Below are positions 25,123 through 36,002 of a DNA stretch of 45,741 bases, piece after piece. Location of the stretch: NCBI GenBank assembly GCA_947629045.1, contig CANRCF010000009.1, positions 1 through 45,741 of the forward strand, read 5' to 3'. Every line of letters starts with the position of its first letter. Positions within the stretch are counted from its first letter, which is position 1. This DNA comes from an uncultured Clostridia bacterium (GTDB lineage Bacteria > Bacillota > Clostridia > TANB77 > CAG-508). The translations under genes and the position numbers were made by a program. Below the pieces are notes generated by a model. It had not been told where the DNA came from, did not search any database, and saw only the letters and a list, made by a program, of their open reading frames with translations.

Positions 25123-26775
25123 TTAAATTAATCTAAGACCTGCATAAAATCTATCTTTATACATTGTATTTAAGCTAGAAATAGTTACTGTATTTGTTGT
25201 TGTAGATGCGTGGATAAACTCTCCATCGCCTATATAAATTCCACAGTGTCCTATTCCTACCCCTGTTTCATAATCTGTTAAAAATACAATGTCACCCATT
25301 TGTAAATCACTTTGTTTGCTAATTTTAGTTCCTTTTCCACTATTATATTGTGAAGTTGCACCATGTGGAAGGCTTATTCCAAAGTTTTTAAATACATACA
25401 TTGTAAAGCCTGAACAGTCAAATGTTTTGTTTGAGCCATCTCCACCATATACATATTTACAGCCTAAATATTTTTTTGCATAGCTTATTACTTCTGATGC
25501 ATTAATTGATTTAGGATTTGTATTTTCATTTTCATTTTTACTATCTTTTGAAGTTTCTTCTGTTTTAGAAGTGTTATTATTTGTTTTAGTTTCTGTATCT
25601 TTTGTTTCTGTTTTTTGAGTAGTTTCTTCTTTCACATTTTCTGTTTTTTGACTTTGTGTGCTTGCACTAGTTAAATTAGATTTTTCTTCTATATTTGAAG
25701 TAGTTGTATTACTTGTAGTTGTTTTACTTGATGTATTAGTATTATCAGATTCCTCTTTTTCCTCATCATCTAAAGTTCTAGGGTTACTATTTCCTCTTGT
25801 TGAAGTAATTTTAGTATCTGATACAAATTCTTTAGAAATATATCCTGTATCATTTCCAGCTTTTACTTGATACCATGACCCTTCTTCTTTAAGAATTGTA
25901 ACTTTAGTATTTAGGTAAAGAACTTTAACAACATTATAGTTAGTTCCCGCACCTTTTCTTAAATTAACACCTTGTTCATTAACATAGCCTACTTTTTCTT
26001 TCGAAGTAGCATCACCTTCTGTTGTAGTAGTTCCACCTGTACTTGTAGTTACAGTTTTTGCTTCCCCTAAAGAGCTTGTTCTTACCCAACCGTTAAATGT
26101 GTCAGTTTGAATATATGACCATCCCCCTGTTGTTTCAGTAATTATAATAACTTCTACACCTTTTTTTACGCTTCCTATTTTACTTGAATAAATTAGTGGT
26201 AAAATTTTTACATCTGTATTTTGTAAAAATTTCTTATATACAACTTTTACTTCTCTTGGTTCCTCTACATTAGAATTATTGCTTTCTACTTTTGATTCAT
26301 TGTCACTATTTGAATTGTTTGTATTTTCATTATTTTGACTATTTGTTGTTTGATTATTTGCAATCTCACTATTTGTGGTTTGACCATCTGTACCTTGATT
26401 ATTTGTTTCCTTATTTGTATTTTCGTTATTTTTATTATCACTAGCTTCATTATTGTTTCCATTGCTTAAATTAGGATTTTCACTACTTTGATTTTGATTA
26501 CTATTATCTTCTACTTTCTTAGAGTAATCTTTGCTAATATAACCTGTATAGTTTTTATATTTTATTTTATACCAACCATCTACTTCTTCTAAAAGTTCAC
26601 ATTCTACGTCTTTTGATAACATAGCTATTACTTCTGAGCTAGTAGATGCATCTTTTCTTATGTTTACGGTATCTCCTGTAACTTTAACAGTAGTAGCTTG
26701 CGAACATGTAGCCATTATAGATACTGTTGCTACAGTTAATGCTCCTGTTAAAATTACTTTTTTAATAGTATTCAT
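25123..26775 (-). CDS. Secreted SH3-domain NlpC/P60 peptidoglycan hydrolase
   Basis: 550 residues. It has a signal peptide (basic start, hydrophobic 8-22, likely cleavage after Ala27) and three bacterial SH3 domains (about 29-85, 176-236, 262-320). Asn/Thr/Ser/Glu-rich linkers separate them (about 90-172 and 325-420). A C-terminal NlpC/P60 domain follows (about 425-550) with catalytic Cys454 in FDCSGF, His510 in GIGHCGIYIG and His522 in FIHAS. It should cleave cell-wall peptides, probably between D-Glu and the diamino acid, at the cell surface. It is transcribed alone from its own promoter. Confidence 0.93.
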   Translation of the reverse strand: MNTIKKVILTGALTVATVSIMATCSQATTVKVTGDTVNIRKDASTSSEVIAMLSKDVECELLEEVDGWYKIKYKNYTGYISKDYSKKVEDNSNQNQSSENPNLSNGNNNEASDNKNNENTNKETNNQGTDGQTTNSEIANNQTTNSQNNENTNNSNSDNESKVESNNSNVEEPREVKVVYKKFLQNTDVKILPLIYSSKIGSVKKGVEVIIITETTGGWSYIQTDTFNGWVRTSSLGEAKTVTTSTGGTTTTEGDATSKEKVGYVNEQGVNLRKGAGTNYNVVKVLYLNTKVTILKEEGSWYQVKAGNDTGYISKEFVSDTKITSTRGNSNPRTLDDEEKEESDNTNTSSKTTTSNTTTSNIEEKSNLTSASTQSQKTENVKEETTQKTETKDTETKTNNNTSKTEETSKDSKNENENTNPKSINASEVISYAKKYLGCKYVYGGDGSNKTFDCSGFTMYVFKNFGISLPHGATSQYNSGKGTKISKQSDLQMGDIVFLTDYETGVGIGHCGIYIGDGEFIHASTTTNTVTISSLNTMYKDRFYAGLRLI

Positions 26776-26833
26776 TAAAGATTTCTCTCCTTTATATTTT
26801 AGTATATTCGTTATTTCTCTTTAAGTTGCTTAC

Positions 26834-26862
26834 AGTATATAATTAAACTCTAAAAAAGTCAA
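26834..26862 (-). promoter_or_regulatory. Sigma-A promoter of NlpC/P60 gene
   Basis: On the minus strand, TTGACT (26857-26862), a 17-base spacer and TATACT (26834-26839). AAGGAGAG follows near the start codon. Confidence 0.75.
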
Positions 26863-26962
26863 TTATTCTACAAAATATTTCACATTATATTTTATTAATT
26901 TTTATACTGATTTTTAGAGAAACTTTTAATTTCTATTTCTTTACAAGTTTTTTCGTTACATA

Positions 26963-26998
26963 AAAAATAACAAGGTATTACATTATTTGTAACCCTTG
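26963..26998 (-). terminator. Terminator after tuf
   Basis: Hairpin with arms about 26971-26982 and 26987-26998 (outer CAAGG/CCTTG, inner TTACA/TGTAA, two mismatches between) followed on the minus strand by a T-rich run. It lies 28 bases after the tuf stop and separates it from the NlpC/P60 promoter. Confidence 0.7.
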
Positions 26999-27025
26999 CT
27001 ATTTATATATTTAGCTTAAATTCAA

Positions 27026-28228
<1,203 letters not shown>

Positions 28229-28327
28229 TTAATTTTCCTCCTTATTTTAGCTTGGTGGAATTATTTTTTACTTTCCACTTGCTACTTTTATATTTTTAAT
28301 ATTAAAATCTAGTTTTGTAACACTTGT

Positions 28328-28356
28328 ATTTTATACTATTTTTCCTATAAAAGCAA
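28328..28356 (-). promoter_or_regulatory. Promoter of tuf inside an inverted repeat
   Basis: On the minus strand, TTGCTT (28351-28356), a 17-base spacer and TAAAAT (28328-28333). The two elements fall in the arms of an inverted repeat (28319-28335 and 28346-28361) that starts AACACTTG and ends CAAGTGTT with two central mismatches. Read on the plus strand, this is a hairpin followed by T6. Confidence 0.6.
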
Positions 28357-28383
28357 GTGTTTTTTATAAGTTTTATTTTTATT

Positions 28384-28525
28384 ACAAAATATAGTAACTT
28401 GAAGTAGCAACGCGTAGCGTTCAAACGTAGCTACGAAAGTAGCGAAGTGCGCTTGGAGCAACCAACTTATAGTACTTAAAAATTGGTTGCGACAACAAGT
28501 TGCACGTAAAGTTACTATATTTTGT
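28384..28525. repeat. Dispersed structured repeat, copy 3
   Basis: Perfect 17-base outer stem (28384-28400 with 28509-28525). Inside: AACGC-GTA-GCGTT (28409-28421); CAAACG (28422-28427) with CGCTTG (28450-28455, one mismatch); GCAACCAA (28458-28465) with TTGGTTGC (28483-28490). This copy has an added hairpin GCTAC-GAAA-GTAGC (28430-28443). The stretch GAAGTGCGCTTGGAGCAACC is identical in copy 2. It lies between fusA and tuf, upstream of the tuf promoter. Confidence 0.8.
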
Positions 28526-28548
28526 TGATTTAGAAACTATTATAATAT

Positions 28549-30633
28549 TTACTCTTGTTTTTTAGCTCTTGATGCAACAATTGTATCAAATACTGATTTT
28601 GGAACTTCCTCGTAATGACTTGGTTCCATTGAATAAGTACCTCTACCTTGTGTTTTTGAACGTAAGTCTGTTGCATAACCAAACATTTCTGATAATGGAA
28701 TAAAGCTTCTGATAACTTGGTTTCCTTGAATAGATTCCATACCTTCTAGCTTTCCACGTCTTGAGTTAACGTCTCCAATAACATCTCCCATGTATTCTTC
28801 TGGAACTGTTATTTCCACTCTCATGATTGGTTCTAGAATAACTGATTTACCTTGTCTACATCCTTCTTTGAAGGCCATAGATCCAGCAATTTTGAAGGCC
28901 ATTTCTGATGAGTCAACTTCATGGTATGAACCATCTACTAATGTAGCTTTAAAGTCTATAACAGGGTAACCTGCTAATACACCACTTTGAGCTGCCTCTC
29001 TAACGCCATCCTCGATTGGTTTAATGTATTCTTTTGGAACAACACCACCAACGATTTTGCTTTCAAATTCAATTCCTTTACCTGGCTCTAATGGTTCCAT
29101 TTCTAACCATACATCACCGTATTGTCCACGTCCACCAGATTGACGAATGAATTTACCTTGTACTTTAACTTTATTTCTAATTGTTTCTTTGTAAGAAACT
29201 TGTGGTTTACCTACATTACACTCTACTTTAAATTCTCTCTTTAAACGATCTACTATAATGTCTAAGTGTAATTCACCCATACCAGCTATGATTGTTTGAC
29301 CAGATTCTTGGTCTGTCCATGTTTTGAATGTTGGGTCTTCTTCTGCAAGTTTTGCAAGAGCAATACCCATTTTTTCGCTATTTGCTTTGTCTTTTGGCTC
29401 AATAGCGATATCAATAACAGGCTCTGGGAATTCCATTGATTCTAGAATAACTGGGTGTGCTGGGTCGCAAAGTGTATCACCTGTAGATACTTCTTTTAAT
29501 CCAACTGCTGCAGCAATATCACCTGCATATACTTTTTCAATATCTTGTCTGTGATTTGCGTGCATTAATAGGATTCTTCCCATTCTATCTTTTTTATCTT
29601 TATTTGCATTTAATATTGTTGAACCTGCATCTAATGTTCCAGAATATACTCTGAAGAAGCAAAGTTTTCCAACAAATGGGTCAGTTGCAATTTTAAATGC
29701 TAATGCTGAAAATGGTTCTGTATCAGATGTTTTTCTTTCTACTTCTTCTCCATTTTCGTCTACACCTTTGATATCTGGGATATCAAGTGGTGAAGGCATA
29801 TAATCTACAACTGCATTTAATAATTCTTGTACACCTTTGTTCTTATATGATGAACCACAACATACTGGAACTATTTTATTAGCTATTGTTCCAATTCTAA
29901 TACCTTTTTTGATTTCTTCTTCAGATAGTTCTTCGCCGTCTAAATATTTCATCATTAATTCATCATCTTGTTCAGCAGCAGCTTCTATTAATTTTGCTCT
30001 ATATTCTTCTGCTTGAGCTTGTAATTCTGCTGGTATATCACATTCTTCGATTTCTTTTCCTAAATCGTCTTTATGAATAAATGCTCTCATTTTTACTAGG
30101 TCTACAATACCTTTAAAGCTTTCTTCTGAACCTATTGGTAATTCAATTGGAATAGCATTTGCTTTTAAACGATTGCGTAATTGATCAACGCAAAGCATAA
30201 AGTCAGCACCTGTTGTATCCATTTTATTAACATATACCATTCTTGGTACCATGTATTTATCTGCTTGTCTCCAAACTGTTTCTGTTTGTGGTTGAACTCC
30301 ACCTTTTGCTGCTAAAATTGTAACAGCACCATCAAGTACTTTTAAAGATCTTTGTACTTCAACGGTAAAGTCAACGTGACCAGGAGTATCGATAATATTT
30401 ATACGATTTCCAAGCCACTGGCAAGTAGTTGCTGCAGAAGTAATTGTAATACCTCTTTCTTGCTCTTGTACCATCCAGTCCATAGTAGCTTCACCTTCGT
30501 GAACTTCTCCTATTTTGTGGGTTTTACCTGTATAGAAAAGTATTCTTTCTGTTGTTGTAGTTTTTCCTGCATCTATGTGAGCAACGATTCCTATATTTCT
30601 TGTTTTTTCCAAAGGGAACTCTCTTCCAGCCAC
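28549..30633 (-). CDS. fusA: Elongation factor G
   Basis: Translocation GTPase of the ribosome. The 694 residues contain [12 protein letters not shown] (G1), the RGITITSAA switch I, DTPGHVDF (G3), NKMDTTGAD (G4), and the domain II to V order with RGQYGDV in domain IV and GDVNSRRG near the C-terminus. The start codon is GTG at 30633, 8 bases after AGGAGG. It lies 56 bases downstream of rpsG in the str cluster. Confidence 0.98.
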   Translation of the reverse strand: MAGREFPLEKTRNIGIVAHIDAGKTTTTERILFYTGKTHKIGEVHEGEATMDWMVQEQERGITITSAATTCQWLGNRINIIDTPGHVDFTVEVQRSLKVLDGAVTILAAKGGVQPQTETVWRQADKYMVPRMVYVNKMDTTGADFMLCVDQLRNRLKANAIPIELPIGSEESFKGIVDLVKMRAFIHKDDLGKEIEECDIPAELQAQAEEYRAKLIEAAAEQDDELMMKYLDGEELSEEEIKKGIRIGTIANKIVPVCCGSSYKNKGVQELLNAVVDYMPSPLDIPDIKGVDENGEEVERKTSDTEPFSALAFKIATDPFVGKLCFFRVYSGTLDAGSTILNANKDKKDRMGRILLMHANHRQDIEKVYAGDIAAAVGLKEVSTGDTLCDPAHPVILESMEFPEPVIDIAIEPKDKANSEKMGIALAKLAEEDPTFKTWTDQESGQTIIAGMGELHLDIIVDRLKREFKVECNVGKPQVSYKETIRNKVKVQGKFIRQSGGRGQYGDVWLEMEPLEPGKGIEFESKIVGGVVPKEYIKPIEDGVREAAQSGVLAGYPVIDFKATLVDGSYHEVDSSEMAFKIAGSMAFKEGCRQGKSVILEPIMRVEITVPEEYMGDVIGDVNSRRGKLEGMESIQGNQVIRSFIPLSEMFGYATDLRSKTQGRGTYSMEPSHYEEVPKSVFDTIVASRAKKQE

Positions 30634-30689
30634 TATTTTTTCCTCCTTATTTTATTTTAATTTATTCTTTTTCGTGTTTGATTTTAAAC

Positions 30690-31160
30690 CTAGAATTTGT
30701 AATGTGCAAAAGCTCTGTTTGCTTCAGCCATCTTATGCATATCTTCTTTCTTCTTGAATGCTCCACCGTTTCCTGATACAGCTTCCATAATTTCATTTGC
30801 TAATTTTTCAGCCATTGTTTTTTCATGTCTTTTTCTAGCATAGATAACTAACCATCTTAAACCTAAAGTTTGTCTTCTTTCTGGTCTAATTTCGATTGGT
30901 ACTTGGTATGTTGCACCACCAATTCTTCTTGCTTTAACTTCAAGAACTGGCATAACATTTTCAAGTGCTGCTTGGAAAACCTCTAGTGGATCTTTTTGCT
31001 CTTTTTCTTTTATGATGTCAAATGCATCATAAACTATTCCTTGAGCAACTGTTTTTTTACCATCTAACATAACATTGTTAACTAATTTTGTTACAACTTT
31101 GCTATTATATATTGGATCTGGTAAAACCTCTCTTTTTGCTATATATCCTTTTCTTGGCAC
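30690..31160 (-). CDS. rpsG: 30S ribosomal protein S7
   Basis: 156-residue primary binder of the 16S rRNA 3' domain and head assembly protein. Conserved segments include [40 protein letters not shown] and [20 protein letters not shown]. It starts with GTG after AAGGAGG. The gap to rpsL is unusually long for this operon (277 bases) and holds a hairpin structure. Confidence 0.98.
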   Translation of the reverse strand: MPRKGYIAKREVLPDPIYNSKVVTKLVNNVMLDGKKTVAQGIVYDAFDIIKEKEQKDPLEVFQAALENVMPVLEVKARRIGGATYQVPIEIRPERRQTLGLRWLVIYARKRHEKTMAEKLANEIMEAVSGNGGAFKKKEDMHKMAEANRAFAHYKF

Positions 31161-31311
31161 TATTCTTCCCTCCTTTTAATGATTTCATACCATAAAGTAT
31201 GATTTGGTACTCTGGAAAACTTTAATGTTTTCCCGTATAGCGCTATATAATCTATTATTAAATTTAAGTACCTTAAATTAGTAATGTATTATTAGCACCA
31301 TAATTGATTTT

Positions 31312-31438
31312 AAAATTTTAATCAAAAGCAAGTATTGCAAGGAAAGCTAGCAAAAAATTTTGAGATTATACGAATTGTATATCGAAAAATTTTTTGTGAC
31401 GCTTGACAACGCAAGACGAAGCTTTTCATTAAAATTTT
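31312..31438. repeat. Structured element between rpsL and rpsG
   Basis: Arms 31312-31329 and 31421-31438 pair over 18 bases with one mismatch, and the 3' arm touches the rpsL stop codon. Inside are GCAA-GTA-TTGC (about 31328-31338), a long stem CAAAAAATTTT with AAAATTTTTTG (about 31351-31396), and CTTG with CAAG (about 31402-31414). The general plan resembles the three dispersed repeats, but the core sequence is not clearly shared. It could be a diverged relative or an unrelated terminator or processing structure. Confidence 0.5.
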
Positions 31439-31851
31439 TATTTCTTAGGTTTCTTCGCTCCGTATTTAGAACGCCCTTGCATTCTGTCTTTTACACCTGC
31501 TGTATCTAATGTTCCTCTGATAATGTGGTATCTAACACCTGGAAGGTCTTTTACCCTGCCACCTCTTATTAGAACAACGCTGTGCTCTTGTAAGTTATGA
31601 CCGATACCTGGAATGTATGAAGTTACTTCATATCCATTAGAAAGTCTTACTCTGGCTACTTTTCTTAAAGCTGAGTTTGGTTTCTTAGGTGTTACTGTTT
31701 TTACAACTGTACATACGCCTCTTTTTTGTGGTGATCTTTTATTAGTAACTCTTTTATTCATTGAATTGTAACCATGTTGTAAAGCTGGTGCTGTTGATTT
31801 GCTAGTAGAACTTTTTCTTCCTTTTCTTACTAATTGATTAATTGTTGGCAC
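31438..31851 (-). CDS. rpsL: 30S ribosomal protein S12
   Basis: 137-residue protein at the decoding centre. Contains [20 protein letters not shown] and [20 protein letters not shown], so the lysines often changed in streptomycin resistance are wild type. The N-terminus [13 protein letters not shown] has the insertion seen in Firmicutes. It starts with GTG at 31851, 8 bases after GAGGTG. First gene of the str cluster, with its own promoter. Confidence 0.98.
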   Translation of the reverse strand: MPTINQLVRKGRKSSTSKSTAPALQHGYNSMNKRVTNKRSPQKRGVCTVVKTVTPKKPNSALRKVARVRLSNGYEVTSYIPGIGHNLQEHSVVLIRGGRVKDLPGVRYHIIRGTLDTAGVKDRMQGRSKYGAKKPKK

Positions 31852-31907
31852 TTAAATTTCACCTCTTTCCATATTATATTTTTTATTTATCTTACAATAG
31901 AATTTCT

Positions 31908-31935
31908 ATTATAAACCTTATTTTCCGTAATGCAA
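31908..31935 (-). promoter_or_regulatory. Promoter of the str cluster
   Basis: On the minus strand, TTGCAT (31930-31935), a 16-base spacer and TATAAT (31908-31913), about 57 bases before rpsL. Another TATAAT lies further upstream near 31975 without a clear -35. Confidence 0.65.
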
Positions 31936-31997
31936 ATTTACTTCGCATTTTAGTATATATTGTTATATGTTCTATTATAAGATTAAAACAAAATAAA

Positions 31998-32037
31998 CCG
32001 CTAGGGAAATACGAGTTTCGTATTTTACACTAGCGGT
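31998..32037 (-). terminator. Terminator after coiled-coil protein gene
   Basis: Strong two-part hairpin: ACCGCTAG with CTAGCGGT outside, and AAATACGA with TCGTATTT inside, followed on the minus strand by TTTATTTTGTTTT. It separates the coiled-coil gene from the str promoter. Confidence 0.8.
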
Positions 32038-32109
32038 ATATATTTTATCATTTTTATTTAATAAAGTCAAGAAAAATTAGTTAAGTTTGGCAATATTTGT
32101 TATATTTTC

Positions 32110-34206
32110 TTATTCACCATATTCTCCGTGATCTTTTGATTCATTTTCTACTTCTGCTACATTTTCACTATTTTCTGGCATTACAGTAGTATTACTATTG
32201 CCTAAATTTTGTTGTGGAACCTTTAATCCTTCTTTAAAATCATTTTGCTTGTTTTCTTCTACTGGAGTTTCTGTTGTAGGTTCTACTGTTGGTGTTTCTG
32301 TTGGTTTACCTTCTCTAAGTTCACTAGCTGGTTCATATTCTGGTACCCATTTTTTAAATAGTTTTAATGATACATTTTTCTCTGCTAACATTTTTTCAAA
32401 TTCTACTTTATCAAAATCATTTTTAGAACTTTCTTTATTGTATAAGTCTATATATTCTGATGGATCTATTTCGCTAGATTTAAAATCTAAATCTATAGTT
32501 TCTGACGTTATTCTTCTAGCAAATACATTAGACAATTTTTGTTTTATTCTTTCAAGTATGCTTGGTCTTCCTTCATATGATTTTAATAAACCTATGTTAT
32601 AATTAGCTTTAGCTATTTTTTGAATAAATTTCATTCTTCTTTTATCGTCTTTATCTGTTGGCATATTATATAATTCACTAAAATCATAGCTTATGTCTAT
32701 AAGTGGTAGTTTTCCCTCACTTTTTCCTATTAAAAGTTCTTTATATCTTTTAAGAGCTTTTATTTTACTACTTTTTATAATTTCTTCTACTGTAGATTTA
32801 TCTGTATCTTCTATATTATTATATGTTTTGTCTACTTTCATTAATAATTCTGCAATATTAGGATCTAAGTATTTTGCTAATTGTGGAACTTCTGCAAAAT
32901 GTCTTACATAAGCACTATTTAACTTAGTATGTATATCTTTATCAAGTGTAATAACTTCCTCTTTATCATCATCAACTATAATTGCACTATAAACTGGTTT
33001 TCCTTCATTAGATATGGAAACTTTAATTTCTTTCAAAGCCAATGCTTTAGCTTCGTCTTCTTTTCCTGTATTTTCTAAATCTTCAAGGTTTGGATCGGCA
33101 CTTTGACGATTTTTAACACCTTCCTGTACAGCTTCTATTTCTAGTGCATGTTTATCTAATATTTCTTCAGTTTTTGTACTAGAGCTTGGTGCTTTTAGAT
33201 CCACCACCCAATCATTACCATATCCACTATTAAAAACATATTTATTATTATTCGGATTATTTGAAGTAGTTTTATTGTTATTTTCTTCTACATTTTTTGT
33301 TTTCTGTGCTGGTGCCACCGGAGCTTTTTCTGTTTTTTCTGTCTGTTTTGCTGGTGCTTCTGACACTTTCTCTGATTTTTTTGGTTCTGATACTGGTGCT
33401 TCTAGAACTTCTTCTGTTTTTTCTGCTTCTGGTGCTGGTGTTTCTGACACTTTTTCTAATTTTTCTGTTTCTTGTTCTGGTTTTTCTGCTTTCGGTGTTG
33501 TTGTTTCTGGGTTTACTTCTTCTATTATTATTTCTTCTACAACTTTTTCTTCTTTCTTTCCATCACGAACTTCTACCATAAAATCATCTAAAATTGCTAA
33601 ATCACTTTCAAAACCTTCTCTTTGAGTTTCTAAGTCTTTTATTTGCTCTTTTTTCTCTCTAGCACTTTGCATGAATTCTCTACTCTTTTTATTAATAAGC
33701 TGATAAACATCTTTATCAACTTTTAGTCTATATACTTCTATATGATTACGACGTAATTGCTTAAGTTCTTCTCTTTCAGATTCTATTTTTGCAATTTGAT
33801 TTTCAATATCTTCAATTTGCTTTTCAATTTCATTTTTTCTTTTTTGTAAATCTGAAATAAAGTTCTGTTGAGCCTTTTCTACTTTTTCCTTTCTTTTAGC
33901 CAAAGTATTTCTTCTTCTTGCTCTATTTTCTAAAGATTTTGCAATTTGTCTATTTGAGTCATCGATTGCTTTATAAACACTTGCATCTAATTCCTTATAA
34001 AATCCACGTATTGATGTTTGTGTCTCTAATTTTTCTTCATCTTTTTTTCTTATAATATCTGAATCTTCAATCTCTTTTTCTATTGCATGTATTTGATCTA
34101 TAAAGTCTCCTTTTTCTACTTTTAAATTTGCAGGCATTCCTTTTTGTGCATCTTGTAATTTTAAGTTTAGTTCCTCATTTAAAGATTCCTTTGTTATTCT
34201 TTCCAT
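32110..34206 (-). CDS. Large coiled-coil protein, unknown function
   Basis: 698 residues, not recognised. No signal peptide or membrane helix is seen, so it is probably cytoplasmic. Residues about 30-215 are strongly charged and heptad-like, predicted coiled-coil (RRRNTLAKRKEKVEKAQQ, then IEKQIEDIENQIAKIESERE). About 235-305 is a degenerate repeat of units such as EKVSETPAPEAEKTEE. An Asn-rich stretch (about 308-325) precedes NDWVVDLKAP. A folded helical region (about 380-620) includes VEEIIKSSKIKALKRYKELL and RRMKFIQKIAKANYNIGLL. The tail is Pro/Thr/Glu/Asn rich. AGGAGG precedes the ATG, and promoter and terminator are strong, so it is a real single-gene unit. Confidence 0.85.
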   Translation of the reverse strand: MERITKESLNEELNLKLQDAQKGMPANLKVEKGDFIDQIHAIEKEIEDSDIIRKKDEEKLETQTSIRGFYKELDASVYKAIDDSNRQIAKSLENRARRRNTLAKRKEKVEKAQQNFISDLQKRKNEIEKQIEDIENQIAKIESEREELKQLRRNHIEVYRLKVDKDVYQLINKKSREFMQSAREKKEQIKDLETQREGFESDLAILDDFMVEVRDGKKEEKVVEEIIIEEVNPETTTPKAEKPEQETEKLEKVSETPAPEAEKTEEVLEAPVSEPKKSEKVSEAPAKQTEKTEKAPVAPAQKTKNVEENNNKTTSNNPNNNKYVFNSGYGNDWVVDLKAPSSSTKTEEILDKHALEIEAVQEGVKNRQSADPNLEDLENTGKEDEAKALALKEIKVSISNEGKPVYSAIIVDDDKEEVITLDKDIHTKLNSAYVRHFAEVPQLAKYLDPNIAELLMKVDKTYNNIEDTDKSTVEEIIKSSKIKALKRYKELLIGKSEGKLPLIDISYDFSELYNMPTDKDDKRRMKFIQKIAKANYNIGLLKSYEGRPSILERIKQKLSNVFARRITSETIDLDFKSSEIDPSEYIDLYNKESSKNDFDKVEFEKMLAEKNVSLKLFKKWVPEYEPASELREGKPTETPTVEPTTETPVEENKQNDFKEGLKVPQQNLGNSNTTVMPENSENVAEVENESKDHGEYGE

Positions 34207-34239
34207 AAATTTTCCTCCTAAAATTTACTTATCTTCTTT

Positions 34240-34268
34240 ATTATAACACGTATCGACTTTATTTGCAA
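34240..34268 (-). promoter_or_regulatory. Strong promoter of coiled-coil gene
   Basis: On the minus strand, TTGCAA (34263-34268), a 17-base spacer and TATAAT (34240-34245), with an extended -10 TG one base before the -10. It lies 33 bases before the start codon. Confidence 0.8.
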
Positions 34269-34377
34269 CCATATTATGTAAATTTTATTATTTTGTAACT
34301 AAAATTTAACATTTTTGTAATATTTTAATACTTATATTGCTACTACTCTAATATTTATATGGTTATTTTCATTTATT

Positions 34378-35988
34378 TTAAAAACTTCTTTGTTTCAACA
34401 TATCTTCCAAGTCTTTTAGTGCCCTATCAGCTAGTTTTGTGTATTTTAATTTTTTATCCTTTATTCTTTCTTCACCCTGTGGCAAAATACCAAAGTTTGC
34501 ATTCATAGGTTGAAATCTTTCATTTTCTGTTGAAATATATTTTGATAATGCTCCTATCATAGTAGTATCTGGGAATATTATTTTTTCTTTAGAGATATTA
34601 TCTAGATTATTTATACTGCTTGTTATCTTATCTTCTGGTTGATTTATATTACTTTTCTTATTTTTCTCAAATTGCATTACTGCATTCAATCCTGTGACCA
34701 TTCCTGATGAAACAGATTCAACATACCCCTCGACACCTGTAATTTGACCAGCAAAGTATATGTTTGAATTTTCCTTCATTTGATAAGCTTGATTTAATAA
34801 TTTTGTAGAATTGATATATGTGTTTCTATGCATTACACCAAATTTAACAAAATTAGCATTTTCTAAACCCGGTATCATACTAAATACTCTTTGTTGCTCT
34901 CCAAATTTTAAGTTTGTTTGGAAACCTACCATATTAAATAAATTGCCTTCACTGTTATCTTGCCTTAATTGCACAACTGCATAAGGTCTTCTGCCAGTTC
35001 GTGTATCTGTGAAGCCAACTGGCTTTAATGGTCCATACCTTAATGTGTCTTTGCCTCTTTTAGCCATTATTTCAATTGGCATACATCCTTCAAATAATTC
35101 TCTTTTTTCAAAATCATGCAAAGTTACTACTTCGCTATTTATTAATTCTTCATAGAAGGCTTCATATTCTTCTTTGTTCATTGGCAAATTTATATAGTTT
35201 TTTTCTTCATCTTTGCTTCTTCTTGAAAGCCATTCTTCTACAGTTTCTTCTTTTTTTCTTTCTTGCTCGTATCTATCTCCCCAAAAAGCTATTTTATCAT
35301 CAATTGAATCCTTCTCTATAATTGGTGCTGCTGCATCATAGAAATATAGCTTATCTTCACCTGTAAGGTCTGCGATTTCTTTTGATAAGCCTTCTGATGT
35401 TAATGGACCTGTGGCTATTATTACAATTCCATCTTTTGCCATTTTAGCTATTTCATTATCAATTTCTTTAACATTTTTTGTATTTTCTTTATTATTTTTA
35501 TAAATACCTTCATTGAAATCTTTTTCAGTTTCTATATAATCATTTGAATATTCATTATTGTTTAATTTTTCAATCTCATCATTATTATCATTGCTTAATT
35601 TGCTGTGTTCATGAGCACAACCAACCTCTCTTCTGATAATTTCAATATTGTCAAGCTTTTCTAGTTCTTCCGTTATTCTTTTTGAAAATATTTCTCTATC
35701 TACTGCTAAAGCTTGTCCTGCCGGTACTGCTGTTTCGTCTGCAACGCGAATTAAAAGAGAATCTAATCTCCTTAGCTCTTCTTTTAATAAACCACACGCA
35801 TTTGTATGTAAATTAGATTTAAATGAATTGCTACATACAATTTCTGCTAAATTTTCATTGTGATGTGCTGGTGAAAACTTATATGGTTTCATCTCATATA
35901 ATTTTACTTTTATTCCTCTTTTTGCTATTTGGTAGGCCGCTTCTGAACCTGCAAGCCCACCACCTATTACTACTATATAATCGTTCAT
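34378..35988 (-). CDS. trmFO: tRNA m5U54 methyltransferase TrmFO
   Basis: Folate- and FAD-dependent enzyme that methylates U54 in the tRNA T-loop. The 536 residues have the FAD-binding start VVIGGGLAGSEAAYQIAKRGI, the VCSNSFKSNL segment with conserved Cys52, ATGPLTSEGLS, FEGCMPIEIMAKRGKDTLRYGPLKPVG (given here in parts of the active region) and the C-terminal YFAGQITGVEGYVES. It is about 100 residues longer than usual (near 435). The extra length is mostly a hydrophilic Asn/Glu/Lys-rich insertion at about 124-180 and a second one near 448-478. Reading frame is open throughout. It starts 14 bases after the SNF2 helicase stop, so the two are cotranscribed. Confidence 0.93.
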   Translation of the reverse strand: MNDYIVVIGGGLAGSEAAYQIAKRGIKVKLYEMKPYKFSPAHHNENLAEIVCSNSFKSNLHTNACGLLKEELRRLDSLLIRVADETAVPAGQALAVDREIFSKRITEELEKLDNIEIIRREVGCAHEHSKLSNDNNDEIEKLNNNEYSNDYIETEKDFNEGIYKNNKENTKNVKEIDNEIAKMAKDGIVIIATGPLTSEGLSKEIADLTGEDKLYFYDAAAPIIEKDSIDDKIAFWGDRYEQERKKEETVEEWLSRRSKDEEKNYINLPMNKEEYEAFYEELINSEVVTLHDFEKRELFEGCMPIEIMAKRGKDTLRYGPLKPVGFTDTRTGRRPYAVVQLRQDNSEGNLFNMVGFQTNLKFGEQQRVFSMIPGLENANFVKFGVMHRNTYINSTKLLNQAYQMKENSNIYFAGQITGVEGYVESVSSGMVTGLNAVMQFEKNKKSNINQPEDKITSSINNLDNISKEKIIFPDTTMIGALSKYISTENERFQPMNANFGILPQGEERIKDKKLKYTKLADRALKDLEDMLKQRSF

Positions 35989-36002
35989 TTCTTCCTTTCT
36001 TA

